From DB1 sp049323655 (GTDB lineage: Bacteria > Desulfobacterota > Desulfobulbia > Desulfobulbales > SURF-16): a stretch of DNA of 64,000 bases. The notes beneath the pieces were generated by a model. It was not told where the DNA came from. It saw nothing but the letters and a program-made list of their open reading frames with translations, and ran no database searches. The position numbers and the translations under genes are program-made. Shown piece by piece: positions 15,590 to 24,103 of the stretch (its first letter is position 1; each line of letters starts with the position of its first letter). The stretch is from positions 1 to 64,000 of the forward strand of contig JBMONO010000006.1 in NCBI GenBank assembly GCA_049323655.1, given 5' to 3'.

Positions 15590-18121
15590 TCAGCGTTGTT
15601 CATAAAGAAGCTGCCACAGAGGTATACAGACAGCGCCGCCATACTCTGTCAGCCATTTTGCCATTTCGCTGACCTGTGCGATGGCAGCCTGCCGCGCCTC
15701 ACCTTTTACGTTCTGATCTATATTTCTTGTCACTGTATAGCTGAACTTGGAGCGCCATTTGAGACATTCCATGTCCGCCATGGTTACATTTCCATGGTTC
15801 AGAGACTTTTCCCGCTTCGCCAATTCGATAAGCTGATTGAACCTGTAGAGCATGGCCTTACCTACCAATTCATCTGCAAGCCATTGCTCCATCGCCTTTT
15901 TATGCTTGCAAAGCAGGGCAAAATCCTGCCAGCTTACCGTCTCCCCGAACGTGGAAATGCTGTCTTTCCCTGCCGCGTTTTTAGACTGCTCCAGGGCTTC
16001 TTCAGCGGCAGCCGCCAGCCGATCCACCGGAACATGGGTTTTGTGCAGGGAAATACCGGCGGAAAAAGTCACCTGGTCATTGTCGCACACATACCTGGCA
16101 AATTGGCCGCGAAGTTCTAAAGCAAGTTCACCCATGATTCGCCAGGGTCCGATGAGAAAGAGGTCGTCACCGCCGGCAAAGACGGTATAAACATGTTTGA
16201 ATTTTTCATTGTTCTGGAGAAGAAAAGGCAAATAGATGGTGAAAAAATTATTGAGCTGTCGGCTGATATTAGCAAGTCTGGAGATGGTGAAGAGTGTATC
16301 AGGGAAACCCGCCGCCATCAGGACACCAAGATTATCCACATCCGCTTTTAATATTCCCAGCGCCTCAACCCCTCGCTGTTTGCCATTATCCCCGAACTCT
16401 TTCGCTTTTGCCGCCAGATGGCCAAAGGTTACCGGTTCACCCGATTTGATGAGTTGGTTCTCGTCTTCCTGCAGACGATCATCAAATTTGTCTTCTGCGT
16501 CATAAACCGGGACATATCCGTTGATCAGCCGCAAGGTTGCTCCCACCGGCAGGGAGCCATTGTTATTGATTTGCAAATCAAAAAGTTTCAAGGGGTTGAT
16601 GTCAGCCGTTTTGGAAAAAGAAAGCTGATATTCTCCAAAGATCGGCTCAAGAAGGCTTTTATAGCGATCCAGATCAGCTTTTTCGGTAAATACGGCCAAG
16701 CGTTCTCCTTTGACAAGGAAGGTGCCAAGCATTATGTGATCCCTGCATATCTTGCAGGACACCAGTTCGTCGACTCGGGCCTCACTGTGGGCAGGACGCT
16801 TGCCGCATAACGGGCAAAGCGGTTTTTGCAGTTTATTATTAAATTGATCCAGGTAGCCGTCCACCACACCGCCATATCTGTTAAGATCGATTTTGCAGAG
16901 TTTTTTGCGCTCCATGGCTGGCTGATGCTTTTCATTCCACAGTTGTGCAAAATTACCACTGATAAAATCAGCCGGGGTTGCGGCGGTATAAATGATGCCC
17001 AGGCTGGACTGGCCGTAACTGATGCCATAAAGCCACCGGTTGATTTTTTCCTCAACTTGTTTGATTTTTTCTTTGGCATCTCTTGTATTTGGCGCAATGA
17101 GGGTAAATTTTCCCGCCGCATTCAAGATGATCGATAGATGTGAAAGGCCAATGGATCTACAGATCATGTCCGCAGCAAGTTCTGAAAAAATTGAAACCGC
17201 AAAGGAACGGCCACGTAAAATTTTGGAACGGTTTTTGTTCAATTCGCCCCCGGCGCTGAAAATAAAGTCCTGGATCCCATAAAAATCACCAGTCACGAGC
17301 AGGAACTTCTCCGGATCGTTGTCTTGGATGGGCTTCTCGTCAAGGCCGCCCTGGCCACAATGGAAGAGATAAAGGGCCGAGGCAAAAGCCGCCGTGGTTT
17401 TGCTGTGATCGTAAAGCGAGACATCGTGGACCACATCATTGACCCTGGCGGCCGGTACCATGGATGCATACGTCATGTACAGGGAGTCAAAATGCTGGCT
17501 CCACAGTTCAATATTGTTGTCAGCGTGGAACAGGTGACGCAGTTTGTCACGAAACTCGTCAAATAAATTATTGTATTCTTGTGCCGCATCAGACTTGCTC
17601 TTTTTATCCATCTTTTCGGCAAATATGCTCCAGGCTGACAACGGTGCCAGTGGATAGCGGTATTCATAATCCGAAGCGGCCTTGTATTTTTCATGCCTCT
17701 CATGACCAAGGGCTTCGAGGACAGGGAGCAATCGGGTTTTTTTGAAATCTTGGAAGGCAATTTTTTCACCCCCGTCAAAGGTTGCCCGGTCCAAGCCGCT
17801 GGATATACGATCGGCCATGGCGATGATCCATTGCATGGGGGTTTCCGGTTTGTGATGTCCCGCAGCTAAATTGACAAAGCTATCGCCATCACCCCAACCG
17901 CCGCTGTTCAGCTCTTTCGGTAGCCGGTCCCCCACCTGTTCGATGAAGGCGGCGGTATATACCGCGTGCACATGGGTGTGACGGTTGTCCCGAAACGGCT
18001 GAAACTGGTCTGCATTGTTGGTCAAATACTGTCGGGACATTTCCAGCGACCCCTGGGCAAACTTTCCGATATCGTGCAATAGCCCGGCCAAGGCTATTTT
18101 CATTACGGTAGCATCCGCCAT
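15590..18121 (-). CDS. cas10: Cas10/Csm1, signalling polymerase and DNase subunit
   Basis: This 843-residue protein opens the csm operon. The N-terminal HD nuclease motif is intact (LLHDIGK, His16-Asp17). A Zn-finger-like four-Cys set is at 436, 439, 456 and 459 (CPLCGKRP, SCKICRD). The first palm region includes LKADVDNLGV, and the second carries the cyclase motif FAGGDDLF with GGDD at 650-653. Known homologues make cyclic oligoadenylates from ATP upon target RNA binding and degrade single-stranded DNA. Both activities look preserved here, which fits the several CARF proteins nearby. GGAGGAAAT precedes the ATG. The helical C-terminus (domain D) begins around residue 780. Confidence 0.97.
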   Translation of the reverse strand: MADATVMKIALAGLLHDIGKFAQGSLEMSRQYLTNNADQFQPFRDNRHTHVHAVYTAAFIEQVGDRLPKELNSGGWGDGDSFVNLAAGHHKPETPMQWIIAMADRISSGLDRATFDGGEKIAFQDFKKTRLLPVLEALGHERHEKYKAASDYEYRYPLAPLSAWSIFAEKMDKKSKSDAAQEYNNLFDEFRDKLRHLFHADNNIELWSQHFDSLYMTYASMVPAARVNDVVHDVSLYDHSKTTAAFASALYLFHCGQGGLDEKPIQDNDPEKFLLVTGDFYGIQDFIFSAGGELNKNRSKILRGRSFAVSIFSELAADMICRSIGLSHLSIILNAAGKFTLIAPNTRDAKEKIKQVEEKINRWLYGISYGQSSLGIIYTAATPADFISGNFAQLWNEKHQPAMERKKLCKIDLNRYGGVVDGYLDQFNNKLQKPLCPLCGKRPAHSEARVDELVSCKICRDHIMLGTFLVKGERLAVFTEKADLDRYKSLLEPIFGEYQLSFSKTADINPLKLFDLQINNNGSLPVGATLRLINGYVPVYDAEDKFDDRLQEDENQLIKSGEPVTFGHLAAKAKEFGDNGKQRGVEALGILKADVDNLGVLMAAGFPDTLFTISRLANISRQLNNFFTIYLPFLLQNNEKFKHVYTVFAGGDDLFLIGPWRIMGELALELRGQFARYVCDNDQVTFSAGISLHKTHVPVDRLAAAAEEALEQSKNAAGKDSISTFGETVSWQDFALLCKHKKAMEQWLADELVGKAMLYRFNQLIELAKREKSLNHGNVTMADMECLKWRSKFSYTVTRNIDQNVKGEARQAAIAQVSEMAKWLTEYGGAVCIPLWQLLYEQR

Positions 18122-18261
18122 ATTTCCTCCATGTTCTCAAATAGTAATTCTTTTTCAGTTTAACGATTGCCCGCTGTCCATCACCACTTCAATCATGCCC
18201 CACCAACCACCCCTGCCGCCACCTCTGCAACGTTGCAATCCTACATGCCAGAAAAAATGAC

Positions 18262-18355
18262 ACACCCGTAGAAAGTCTTTTTCACCACAGAGCTCGTGGA
18301 AACAACGAGTTACAAAACACGGCCCGTCGAAATCGTGTTTTTTTACGATTCCGAC
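18262..18355 (-). repeat. Mosaic of dispersed repeat families A and B upstream of cas10
   Basis: The stretch 18300-18355 is the reverse complement of the first 55 bases of family B (GTCGGAATCGT stem, then GGGCCGTGTTTTGTAACTC). It is joined directly to 18262-18295, which is a half copy of family A (AAAGTCTTTTTCACCACAGAG). The gap 18122-18446 between the divergent cas10 and phd genes holds this element and the phd promoter region and nothing else that I can see. Confidence 0.7.
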
Positions 18356-18405
18356 AAAAATCGAAAGCCTTTGACCCAAAGCGTGTCACATGGTACCCTG
18401 AAAGA

Positions 18406-18425
18406 GTCAAAATGACCATTATGAC
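18406..18425 (+). promoter_or_regulatory. Candidate operator upstream of the phd-vapC pair
   Basis: GTCA and TGAC flank this 20-bp stretch, which also contains a direct repeat ATGAC-cattATGAC. It lies 22 bp before the Phd start and downstream of a TTGACC (18371) that could be a -35 box. Phd/YefM antitoxins bind small palindromes here, so an autoregulatory site is a reasonable inference. Confidence 0.35.
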
Positions 18426-18446
18426 TTTTTCCTAGAGGTGAGACCA

Positions 18447-18725
18447 ATGACTACAATTTCCGTTGCCGAGGCTAAAAGCCATCTTTCCGAACTCATTGCC
18501 CGAAGCGCCCATGGCCATGAACGGTTCATCATCACCCGGCGCAATCGCCCGGTGGCCGCCCTGGTCAGCATCGAAGACATGAAGATCATCGAGCAGCACC
18601 AGGAGCGACAGGGGCTTGCCGCAGTCGCCGCAAGCTGGCCTGATTTCACCGAAATTGCCGAGGCCATTGGCGATATCGCCGAACTCCGCCGACAGGGGGG
18701 AGGTGGGCGTAATGTATCTCTTTGA
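18447..18725 (+). CDS. Phd/YefM-type antitoxin
   Basis: This 92-residue protein starts MTTISVAEAKSHLSELIARSAHGHERFIITRRNRPVAALV, the Phd/YefM fold that binds DNA with its N-terminus. The ATG at 18447 follows AGAGGTGAG. The C-terminal part should bind the PIN toxin encoded next, whose start lies inside this gene. It is transcribed away from cas10. Confidence 0.93.
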   Translation: MTTISVAEAKSHLSELIARSAHGHERFIITRRNRPVAALVSIEDMKIIEQHQERQGLAAVAASWPDFTEIAEAIGDIAELRRQGGGGRNVSL

Positions 18726-19116
18726 CACCGATATCATCACCAACATCTTCAAAAAAGCTCCTTCCCCAGGGCTGCTGGATCGTCTGAACGGCACTCCGAA
18801 AAGCGCCCAGCATATCTCTGCCATCACCATCAGCGAAATCGTTTACGGCGCCTGGAAAAGCAGCAGGCCACAGTATCATCTGCGGAACCTTGAAGAGATC
18901 TTGTTGCCGGCGGTTAACATTGTCGGCTTCGACGCCAAAGCCGCTTATGTCTGCGGCAGTTTACGCGCCCGCCTGGAACGCGAAGGTGCGCCCCTTGCCC
19001 TTGCCGACCTGGAAATAGCCGCCATTGCCATCGCCAATGGGTTCACCCTGGTCAGCGGCAATCTCCGTCATTTTGAGCGCATTGCCGAACTGAAAACGGA
19101 AAACTGGCTCACCTGA
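18712..19116 (+). CDS. vapC: VapC-type PIN-domain toxin (second in window)
   Basis: This 134-residue protein begins MYLFDTDIITNIFKK and has the PIN acidic residues in LFDTD, AITISEIVYGAW and LALADLEIAAIAIANG. The start at 18712 is inside the antitoxin gene, with GGGGGAGG upstream, giving a 14-bp overlap. It is only distantly similar to the other VapC at 4912-5307, so this is not a recent duplication. It converges on the Nudix gene. Confidence 0.93.
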   Translation: MYLFDTDIITNIFKKAPSPGLLDRLNGTPKSAQHISAITISEIVYGAWKSSRPQYHLRNLEEILLPAVNIVGFDAKAAYVCGSLRARLEREGAPLALADLEIAAIAIANGFTLVSGNLRHFERIAELKTENWLT

Positions 19117-19121
19117 ATCGC

Positions 19122-19742
19122 TCATTGAGTGAAACTTTCGGCCAGCTGGCAGGCCAGCAGCGACCACTTCTCAAACCGCTCCCCCCGCGTCCTGATCTCT
19201 TCCCCGCTCCACCATCCCCTGTCGTGCAGGTCCTCGCCATGCGGCCGCAGGCGGACCATCTCACGGTCGATAACGCGGCTGAGATGGACCGCGCCGAGAT
19301 GGACCTGGCCGACCGGATCGGAGTCATCGTTGATCCAGCCGAGGAAACGGCTCGTCAGCCCGGGAGCGCACACCAGCTCCTCCTGCCGCTCCCGCGCCAA
19401 AGCGGCATGATAGGCGCTTGCCGTCAGAACGCCCTCCTCCGCATCAACACTGTTGATGTGGCCGCCGATGCCCAGAGAGAATCTACCGGCCAGCCTCTCC
19501 TCCCCCACCCCGCCGCCGCGCTGGTAGACAAAGAACCGATTCGCCCAGCAAAAAAGCTGATAGGGAATGAGCTGCTTGAAGTCGGGGTCATGTTCGGCCA
19601 CGGAACGGGGCAGAAAATGCTGGGGCAGAGCGAGAAGCGACTCCGGCGCCGGTCCCGCAAAAGCGCCCTGGGGCAACTCCCCCCCGAAGAGGTGGGAAAG
19701 ATCGCCGCGCAGCAGGCAGAAAACCTCTTCATCGCCGGCCAT
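19122..19742 (-). CDS. Nudix hydrolase coupled to the CARF-adenosine deaminase
   Basis: This 206-residue protein has a Nudix core: QLFCWANRFFVYQRG, RFSLGIGGHINSVD (Gly-Gly-His at 93-95) and the metal-binding helix ALARERQEELV with RE at 117-118 and EE at 121-122. The gap between the Gly and the RExxEE helix is longer than in the standard 23-residue box, as in one known Nudix subfamily. Its ATG overlaps the Cad1 stop as TGATG, with AAGGGAG upstream, so the two are made together. Nudix enzymes hydrolyse nucleoside diphosphate-X bonds. A role on the inosine nucleotide made by Cad1 is inference, but the coupling is striking. A GTG one codon upstream is an alternative start. Confidence 0.88.
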   Translation of the reverse strand: MAGDEEVFCLLRGDLSHLFGGELPQGAFAGPAPESLLALPQHFLPRSVAEHDPDFKQLIPYQLFCWANRFFVYQRGGGVGEERLAGRFSLGIGGHINSVDAEEGVLTASAYHAALARERQEELVCAPGLTSRFLGWINDDSDPVGQVHLGAVHLSRVIDREMVRLRPHGEDLHDRGWWSGEEIRTRGERFEKWSLLACQLAESFTQ

Positions 19743-21715
19743 CACTGCTCCCTTGGAAAAAAGTCATCGAGCAGAAGGGCAAAAACCGCATCGTCTATCT
19801 CTTTCAGCAGCCTGTCCTTTTCGTCTTTCGGCAGGAAGGCGGCCTTGAAGGAATTTTTCGCCAGCCGCAGGATTTCCCAACGGGAAAGACCGCCCTCGGT
19901 GAGCCGGGCGGCATGGAGATATTCCTCACTCAAGGTGGTGCGGGAGATGCCCCGGTTGTCGGTGTTCACCGTCACCGTCAGCCCTTTATCGAAATAGGCC
20001 TTCAGCGGGTAGACATCTCCCGTTTCATCGCTTCCATCGAAACAGAGGAACCGGTTGGTCTGCACGTTGGAGGACGGGCACATCTCGATGGCGATGCCGT
20101 AATCCCGCACATAGCCCATCATCTTTTCGTTGTTGATCAGCTTGAGGCCGTGGCCGATGCGCTTGGCGTGGAGCAGGTAAAGGGCCTGCCAGATCCTGTC
20201 ATCCTCCTCCATCTCCCCGGCATGGATGGTAATATTGATGAAATGGCGGTGCAGCGGCATGAAACTTTCCTGAAACAGCATGGGATCATTGTCCTTTTCC
20301 TGACCGGCCAGATCAAAACCGGTAATGCGGGGGGTGCCGGTCGCGCCGTCCGGTCTGCCGAAGATGACCGCCGCCGCAACGTGCGCGTCCATGGCCGCCT
20401 TCTCCTTGTGGCGGGTGGCCATGATCAGAAAGTTGACATGAAAGCCTGCATTCGCCGCCATGAAAGAGCGCGCCTCATCAAGCAGGGTTTCGATGACGTG
20501 GAGGATGGACAGCCCCGCCCTGGTGTAGTTGTCCGGCGAAAAGCGCACTTCCAGGAAGCGGACGTTTTCCCGCCGGGATTCTTCCATCAGCCAGCGCAGG
20601 GCCAGCCGGAGGGTTCCATCGGTTTGCAGCAGATTTGAACCGCCGAGATCACCGCAGGCCATGTACCAGCGGAGACGGTCATCAGGGGCAAGATCATCCG
20701 GTTCATGCCAGGAAATTTCGTTGATGCGGGCGCTGGAAAGAGAGTTGACCAGAACGGCGGTGAGGATGTGTGGCGGCTCGTCACGCCCCTGAAACAGCAC
20801 ATCGAGATTCTGGAGGGGATGGACAACCTGGTTGCCTTTTTTTTCACGCCGCAGTCGCAGCAGATCAGACCCGGCAAGGACGGCCAGAGGTTTCCCCAGC
20901 CTGTGCTCCAGAGCGGTTCTGATGGCCTTGCAGCTCTCGGCGGTTATACAGCACTCTTCGAGCAGCTTTGCCGCCAATTCCTTCAACAACACTGCATCAA
21001 AGGCGCCGCCAAGGTGACAGTGCAGGTCGGCCTTGGGTAAGCGCCGCAGCCAGGCCAGCTCCTCATCGCTCTGCGCCGGCTCGACGCCGAGCCGTTCCCG
21101 CCGCAGCCGGTCGATGATATTGGCCGGGAGCAGATAGAGGGAACGGAAATTGTCGCCAAGCTCATCCTTGATGATGCGGGCGCGGCGTTCCTCGGAAAAA
21201 CGGCGGGCGGAGGTCCAGAGGACATGAAAGGATTCCGAACAAGCACGCTTTTCCTTGTTGCGGTCGGCGGTGATGGTGAGATAGCCCCGGCAGCCATAGA
21301 GCAGCCCGGCCTCGATCAGTCGCTGGGTGACGGGTTTGCGGCCGCCGGAGGAGATGATGAGATCATCGGCGGCCAGGGATCGCACCGCCTCATAGACAAG
21401 CTGCCGCATGGTCTCGTCGTCTTCGCCGCAGGTGATGTCATTACAGGGCAGATCAATGGGGTGGAGAGCGGCGGCGAGGCCGGGATAGTCCGTGCCGACA
21501 ATTTCCCGCAGTTGTGCAAGGGAGTCGACCACCCTTTGCTCTTTCGTGCAGATCAGATAAACAGCCACCAGTTCCTGGCCGGCGAAGTTTTTCCGGATGG
21601 CGGCGGCCTCCTGCTTATAGCGATACGTCTCCCCCCCGTTGAAAAAATCGATAAATTGCAGAATGAGGTCAGGAGAATAGCCAAGCGCGGTGATGAGTTT
21701 CAGCGGCCGTTGCAT
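19742..21715 (-). CDS. cad1: CARF-adenosine deaminase fusion, Cad1-like type III effector
   Basis: This 657-residue protein fuses an N-terminal CARF domain (residues 1 to about 180; ligand loop IISSGGRKPVT at 121-130) to an adenosine/AMP deaminase domain (about 225-650). All Zn-enzyme motifs are visible: His232 and His234 in DLHCHLGG, the catalytic HAGE at 498-501, GHG at 521-523 and Asp586 in NTDN. Cad1 proteins of this architecture deaminate ATP to ITP when bound to cyclic oligoadenylate, starving the cell of ATP. The deaminase domain also has long inserts around 260-300. It is followed by the coupled Nudix gene. There is no strong ribosome site at the ATG. Confidence 0.93.
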   Translation of the reverse strand: MQRPLKLITALGYSPDLILQFIDFFNGGETYRYKQEAAAIRKNFAGQELVAVYLICTKEQRVVDSLAQLREIVGTDYPGLAAALHPIDLPCNDITCGEDDETMRQLVYEAVRSLAADDLIISSGGRKPVTQRLIEAGLLYGCRGYLTITADRNKEKRACSESFHVLWTSARRFSEERRARIIKDELGDNFRSLYLLPANIIDRLRRERLGVEPAQSDEELAWLRRLPKADLHCHLGGAFDAVLLKELAAKLLEECCITAESCKAIRTALEHRLGKPLAVLAGSDLLRLRREKKGNQVVHPLQNLDVLFQGRDEPPHILTAVLVNSLSSARINEISWHEPDDLAPDDRLRWYMACGDLGGSNLLQTDGTLRLALRWLMEESRRENVRFLEVRFSPDNYTRAGLSILHVIETLLDEARSFMAANAGFHVNFLIMATRHKEKAAMDAHVAAAVIFGRPDGATGTPRITGFDLAGQEKDNDPMLFQESFMPLHRHFINITIHAGEMEEDDRIWQALYLLHAKRIGHGLKLINNEKMMGYVRDYGIAIEMCPSSNVQTNRFLCFDGSDETGDVYPLKAYFDKGLTVTVNTDNRGISRTTLSEEYLHAARLTEGGLSRWEILRLAKNSFKAAFLPKDEKDRLLKEIDDAVFALLLDDFFPREQ

Positions 21716-21847
21716 GAACGTTCACATCAGGATGCCGTTGTCAAAAAATATAGTCATTGTCAGGATAGAGTAGCGTAACAATCCGTGTGGGTCAACTGGA
21801 AAGCAGCTCTTTCCATATTTTTTTGATGGTTTCGCAAAACTGATGGT

Positions 21848-21952
21848 TTCGTAAAAAGTCTTTTTTCACCACAGAGCGCACTGAGGACGCAGAGAAAAAA
21901 TCTTTAATTACAATTAGTTACTTCTGTGCGCTCTGTAATGGAAAAAACTTTT
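21848..21952. repeat. Dispersed palindromic repeat family A, copy in the Cad1 upstream gap
   Basis: This copy has the arms GTAAAAAGTCTTTTTTCACCACAGAG and the complementary CTCTG...AAAAAACTTTTTT around an AT-rich centre with CAATTAGTTA. It occupies most of the gap between the wHTH-CARF gene and Cad1 and could act as a terminator for the upstream operon. Confidence 0.85.
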
Positions 21953-21989
21953 TTGGCAACACCAAAATCCCGTATGCGTTGCACGCCTT

Positions 21990-23108
21990 TCACCACGCCA
22001 GCCGGATACGGTCACGGTCGATGCGGATGCCGTAACGGGTCTCGGGCCGCTCGCCCTGCGAACTGATCTCAAGTTCCGCCACATGGGCCTGGCCGAAGGT
22101 GTGCAGGAGGTCTTTACGGATTTTGGATTTGTAGGAATTGAAATTCACCTTGGAGAGGGAGCTGATACCGGTATCGCTCATCTCGCCAAGCAGGCGACCA
22201 CCGGGAATACGACCGTAGATCACGGCGATCGCCGGGTTGCCGATGATCGACTCGGCGGCGAGAAAGCAGTCATGACACCCGGCGCAGGGGTGGGGTCGCG
22301 GGCAGTTTTTTTTCTGCTCGGCAAAAAAGGCGTACAGGGCGAGGCGGGCCGGGTGCAGATCGAGCTCCGTGCCGTTATAGATGAGCTTGCCTTCCGTCAG
22401 ATTGATGACAAGGATTTTCGGGGCGTCGCGGATGAGCGACTGCAGCAGTTCGGCCGGCGGCCGGGGCTGATCGAGCATATCCGCGGCCAGCAACGGCCGG
22501 ATGGAGACAAAAGGGATGGTGATGAGCCGGATTTCCGCATACCGGGTTTCCTTGATCAGCGGATTACCATTTTCATCCCGCAGGGTGACAGGCACCGAGA
22601 TGCGAGGCGGGTACCAGAAATCCCGGCAGCTCTCGAACTCCGGTGAAACAAGGACATGGAGAATGCGGTCCTGAGGCCGGCCGTACAGTTGAGCCGCCAG
22701 GGTCAGACAGGAGGTCATCGTCTTTCTGCCGCCGGCCACCAGAAACCACAGGGCCGTGTCATCCCGCCGGGTAAAATGAAAGGCGAGATCAAGGCAGGTC
22801 TGGAGCAGGATTTCATTGTCTTCGGGGGTGATGATGTCCTCCACCTCGACCCCGGCCGCGGTCTTCAGGGTATGGATGTTACGGATCGAACAATCGAGGG
22901 TTGCCGGGTCGATGGCAAAGTCGGCGAGCAGAACGTCGATCCGGCGGCAGTCCGGATCGAAAAGACCGGTCAGCAGCTTTTCCTTGCCGCGCCGGGTGGT
23001 GATCATGTGGACGGCGTGGACCCGGCGGCCCTCGTGCAACAGGGCATAAAGGGTTTCGGTAATGACCTGGGGCGAAAGACCGACAACGGCAAGCAGGATG
23101 TTTTTCAT
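21990..23108 (-). CDS. NE0113/Crn1-like CARF protein with C-terminal winged-helix-like domain
   Basis: This 372-residue protein starts MKNILLAVVGLSPQVITETLYAL and has VAGGRKTMTSCLTLAAQLYG at 124-143, the pattern of the Cas_NE0113/SSO2081 family, whose small members are ring nucleases that degrade cyclic tetra-adenylate. The remaining 170 residues are extra. Residues about 240-262 (KLIYNGTELDLHPARLALYAFFA) and the end (SKIRKDLL, then TRYGIRIDRDRIRL) resemble an OmpR-type winged helix. Between them is a Cys set C269-x5-C-x2-C-x2-C281. It could be a cyclic-oligoadenylate-controlled regulator, a ring nuclease, or both. Its ATG overlaps the cas6 stop. Confidence 0.85.
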   Translation of the reverse strand: MKNILLAVVGLSPQVITETLYALLHEGRRVHAVHMITTRRGKEKLLTGLFDPDCRRIDVLLADFAIDPATLDCSIRNIHTLKTAAGVEVEDIITPEDNEILLQTCLDLAFHFTRRDDTALWFLVAGGRKTMTSCLTLAAQLYGRPQDRILHVLVSPEFESCRDFWYPPRISVPVTLRDENGNPLIKETRYAEIRLITIPFVSIRPLLAADMLDQPRPPAELLQSLIRDAPKILVINLTEGKLIYNGTELDLHPARLALYAFFAEQKKNCPRPHPCAGCHDCFLAAESIIGNPAIAVIYGRIPGGRLLGEMSDTGISSLSKVNFNSYKSKIRKDLLHTFGQAHVAELEISSQGERPETRYGIRIDRDRIRLAW

Positions 23109-24043
23109 GGCGTTTTCGAGACCGTCACGCTGATGCGGCCCAGCCCGAAGGCGGTCTGTTTGCCGAGATGCGCGGTTACGCAGTAGTGCAGCAGAGGCAG
23201 AAATTCACTGAGATCGCCGCCCTGATAAAGAAGCCGGCCCATTACTCCACCAAAGAGCATGCTGCTTTTCTGGCGATTACTGTAACGTTCATAATCGACC
23301 CAGCGGCTCTCTGCGGCGACCAGCTGCACGGCGTCGGCGCGGGCGACGATGCCGCGATAGTCGAGGTTCGGCTCGCCTTCGCCGTAGGCTGCTTCGAGGC
23401 TGGCGACCCGACGCAGGGCGGCCCGGATGACGACATGAAATGGCAGCCGTTCCTGCAGACCGTTGTCATGCTTGAGCCGCAGCGGGGTCAGGCAGGAAAG
23501 GGCGAGCATGTCATTATCCTCCGCCGCGACCGGGGCCAGGTCGAGCCGCGGCATGGCGGCCGGCGACCGGAGAACGCCTTCGGCAAAGACAAGGTCATCG
23601 CCGAGCCGCACCGATTCCAGCAGAAAACGGCCCGGCTCGCGGTTTCTCTTGCCGAGCCCCTCCCGGCCCGCCTCCTGAACCGCATAAACGACATGGGGCA
23701 GATAGTCGTTGGCCCGGCCGAACAGCAAAAGGCTGAAGCAAAATGAATCTCCTTTGCCGTAAAACCGCTTTTCCTCATCCGGCGGCATCAGGACATAGGG
23801 ATGGGGGCGATGGGCGATGCGGGGCCGACCGGACCGCTCCCCTTCCGGCTCGCTGGTCTCGAAAAAAAAGGCATACGGGCAGCTGACGACGAGCAGGCAG
23901 TCCTTGCAATCCTGCCGCCGCAGCGCACAACTGATCCGCCGCAGTGCATGACCGATCCCGCCCCGCAGGGTTGACCCCTTGAAAACCGGCAGAACGGCGT
24001 CCGTTTCAAACCGGCAGAAAAATGTATAGCGTCCCGCTCGCAT
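23105..24043 (-). CDS. cas6: Cas6 pre-crRNA processing endoribonuclease
   Basis: This 312-residue protein has the RAMP-fold layout of the Cas6 family that cuts in the CRISPR repeat: FKGSTLRGGIGHALRR near residue 23, a Cys-rich loop (CALRRQDCKDCLLVVSCPYAFFF), RHPY-like AHRPHPYVLMPPD, and the terminal Gly-rich segment TAFGLGRISV. The ATG at 24043 follows GGAAGG, while the longer frame starts with a weaker GTG. It heads a two-gene operon with the CARF-wHTH gene (ATGA overlap) and is separated from the csm genes by about 5 kb, so processing is expressed independently of the complex. Confidence 0.9.
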   Translation of the reverse strand: MRAGRYTFFCRFETDAVLPVFKGSTLRGGIGHALRRISCALRRQDCKDCLLVVSCPYAFFFETSEPEGERSGRPRIAHRPHPYVLMPPDEEKRFYGKGDSFCFSLLLFGRANDYLPHVVYAVQEAGREGLGKRNREPGRFLLESVRLGDDLVFAEGVLRSPAAMPRLDLAPVAAEDNDMLALSCLTPLRLKHDNGLQERLPFHVVIRAALRRVASLEAAYGEGEPNLDYRGIVARADAVQLVAAESRWVDYERYSNRQKSSMLFGGVMGRLLYQGGDLSEFLPLLHYCVTAHLGKQTAFGLGRISVTVSKTP

Positions 24044-24103
24044 GGCACCTTCCGTTTTTTCAGAAAACATTGAGAGCTTATCCACAAATAAATCTTGATA
24101 AAA

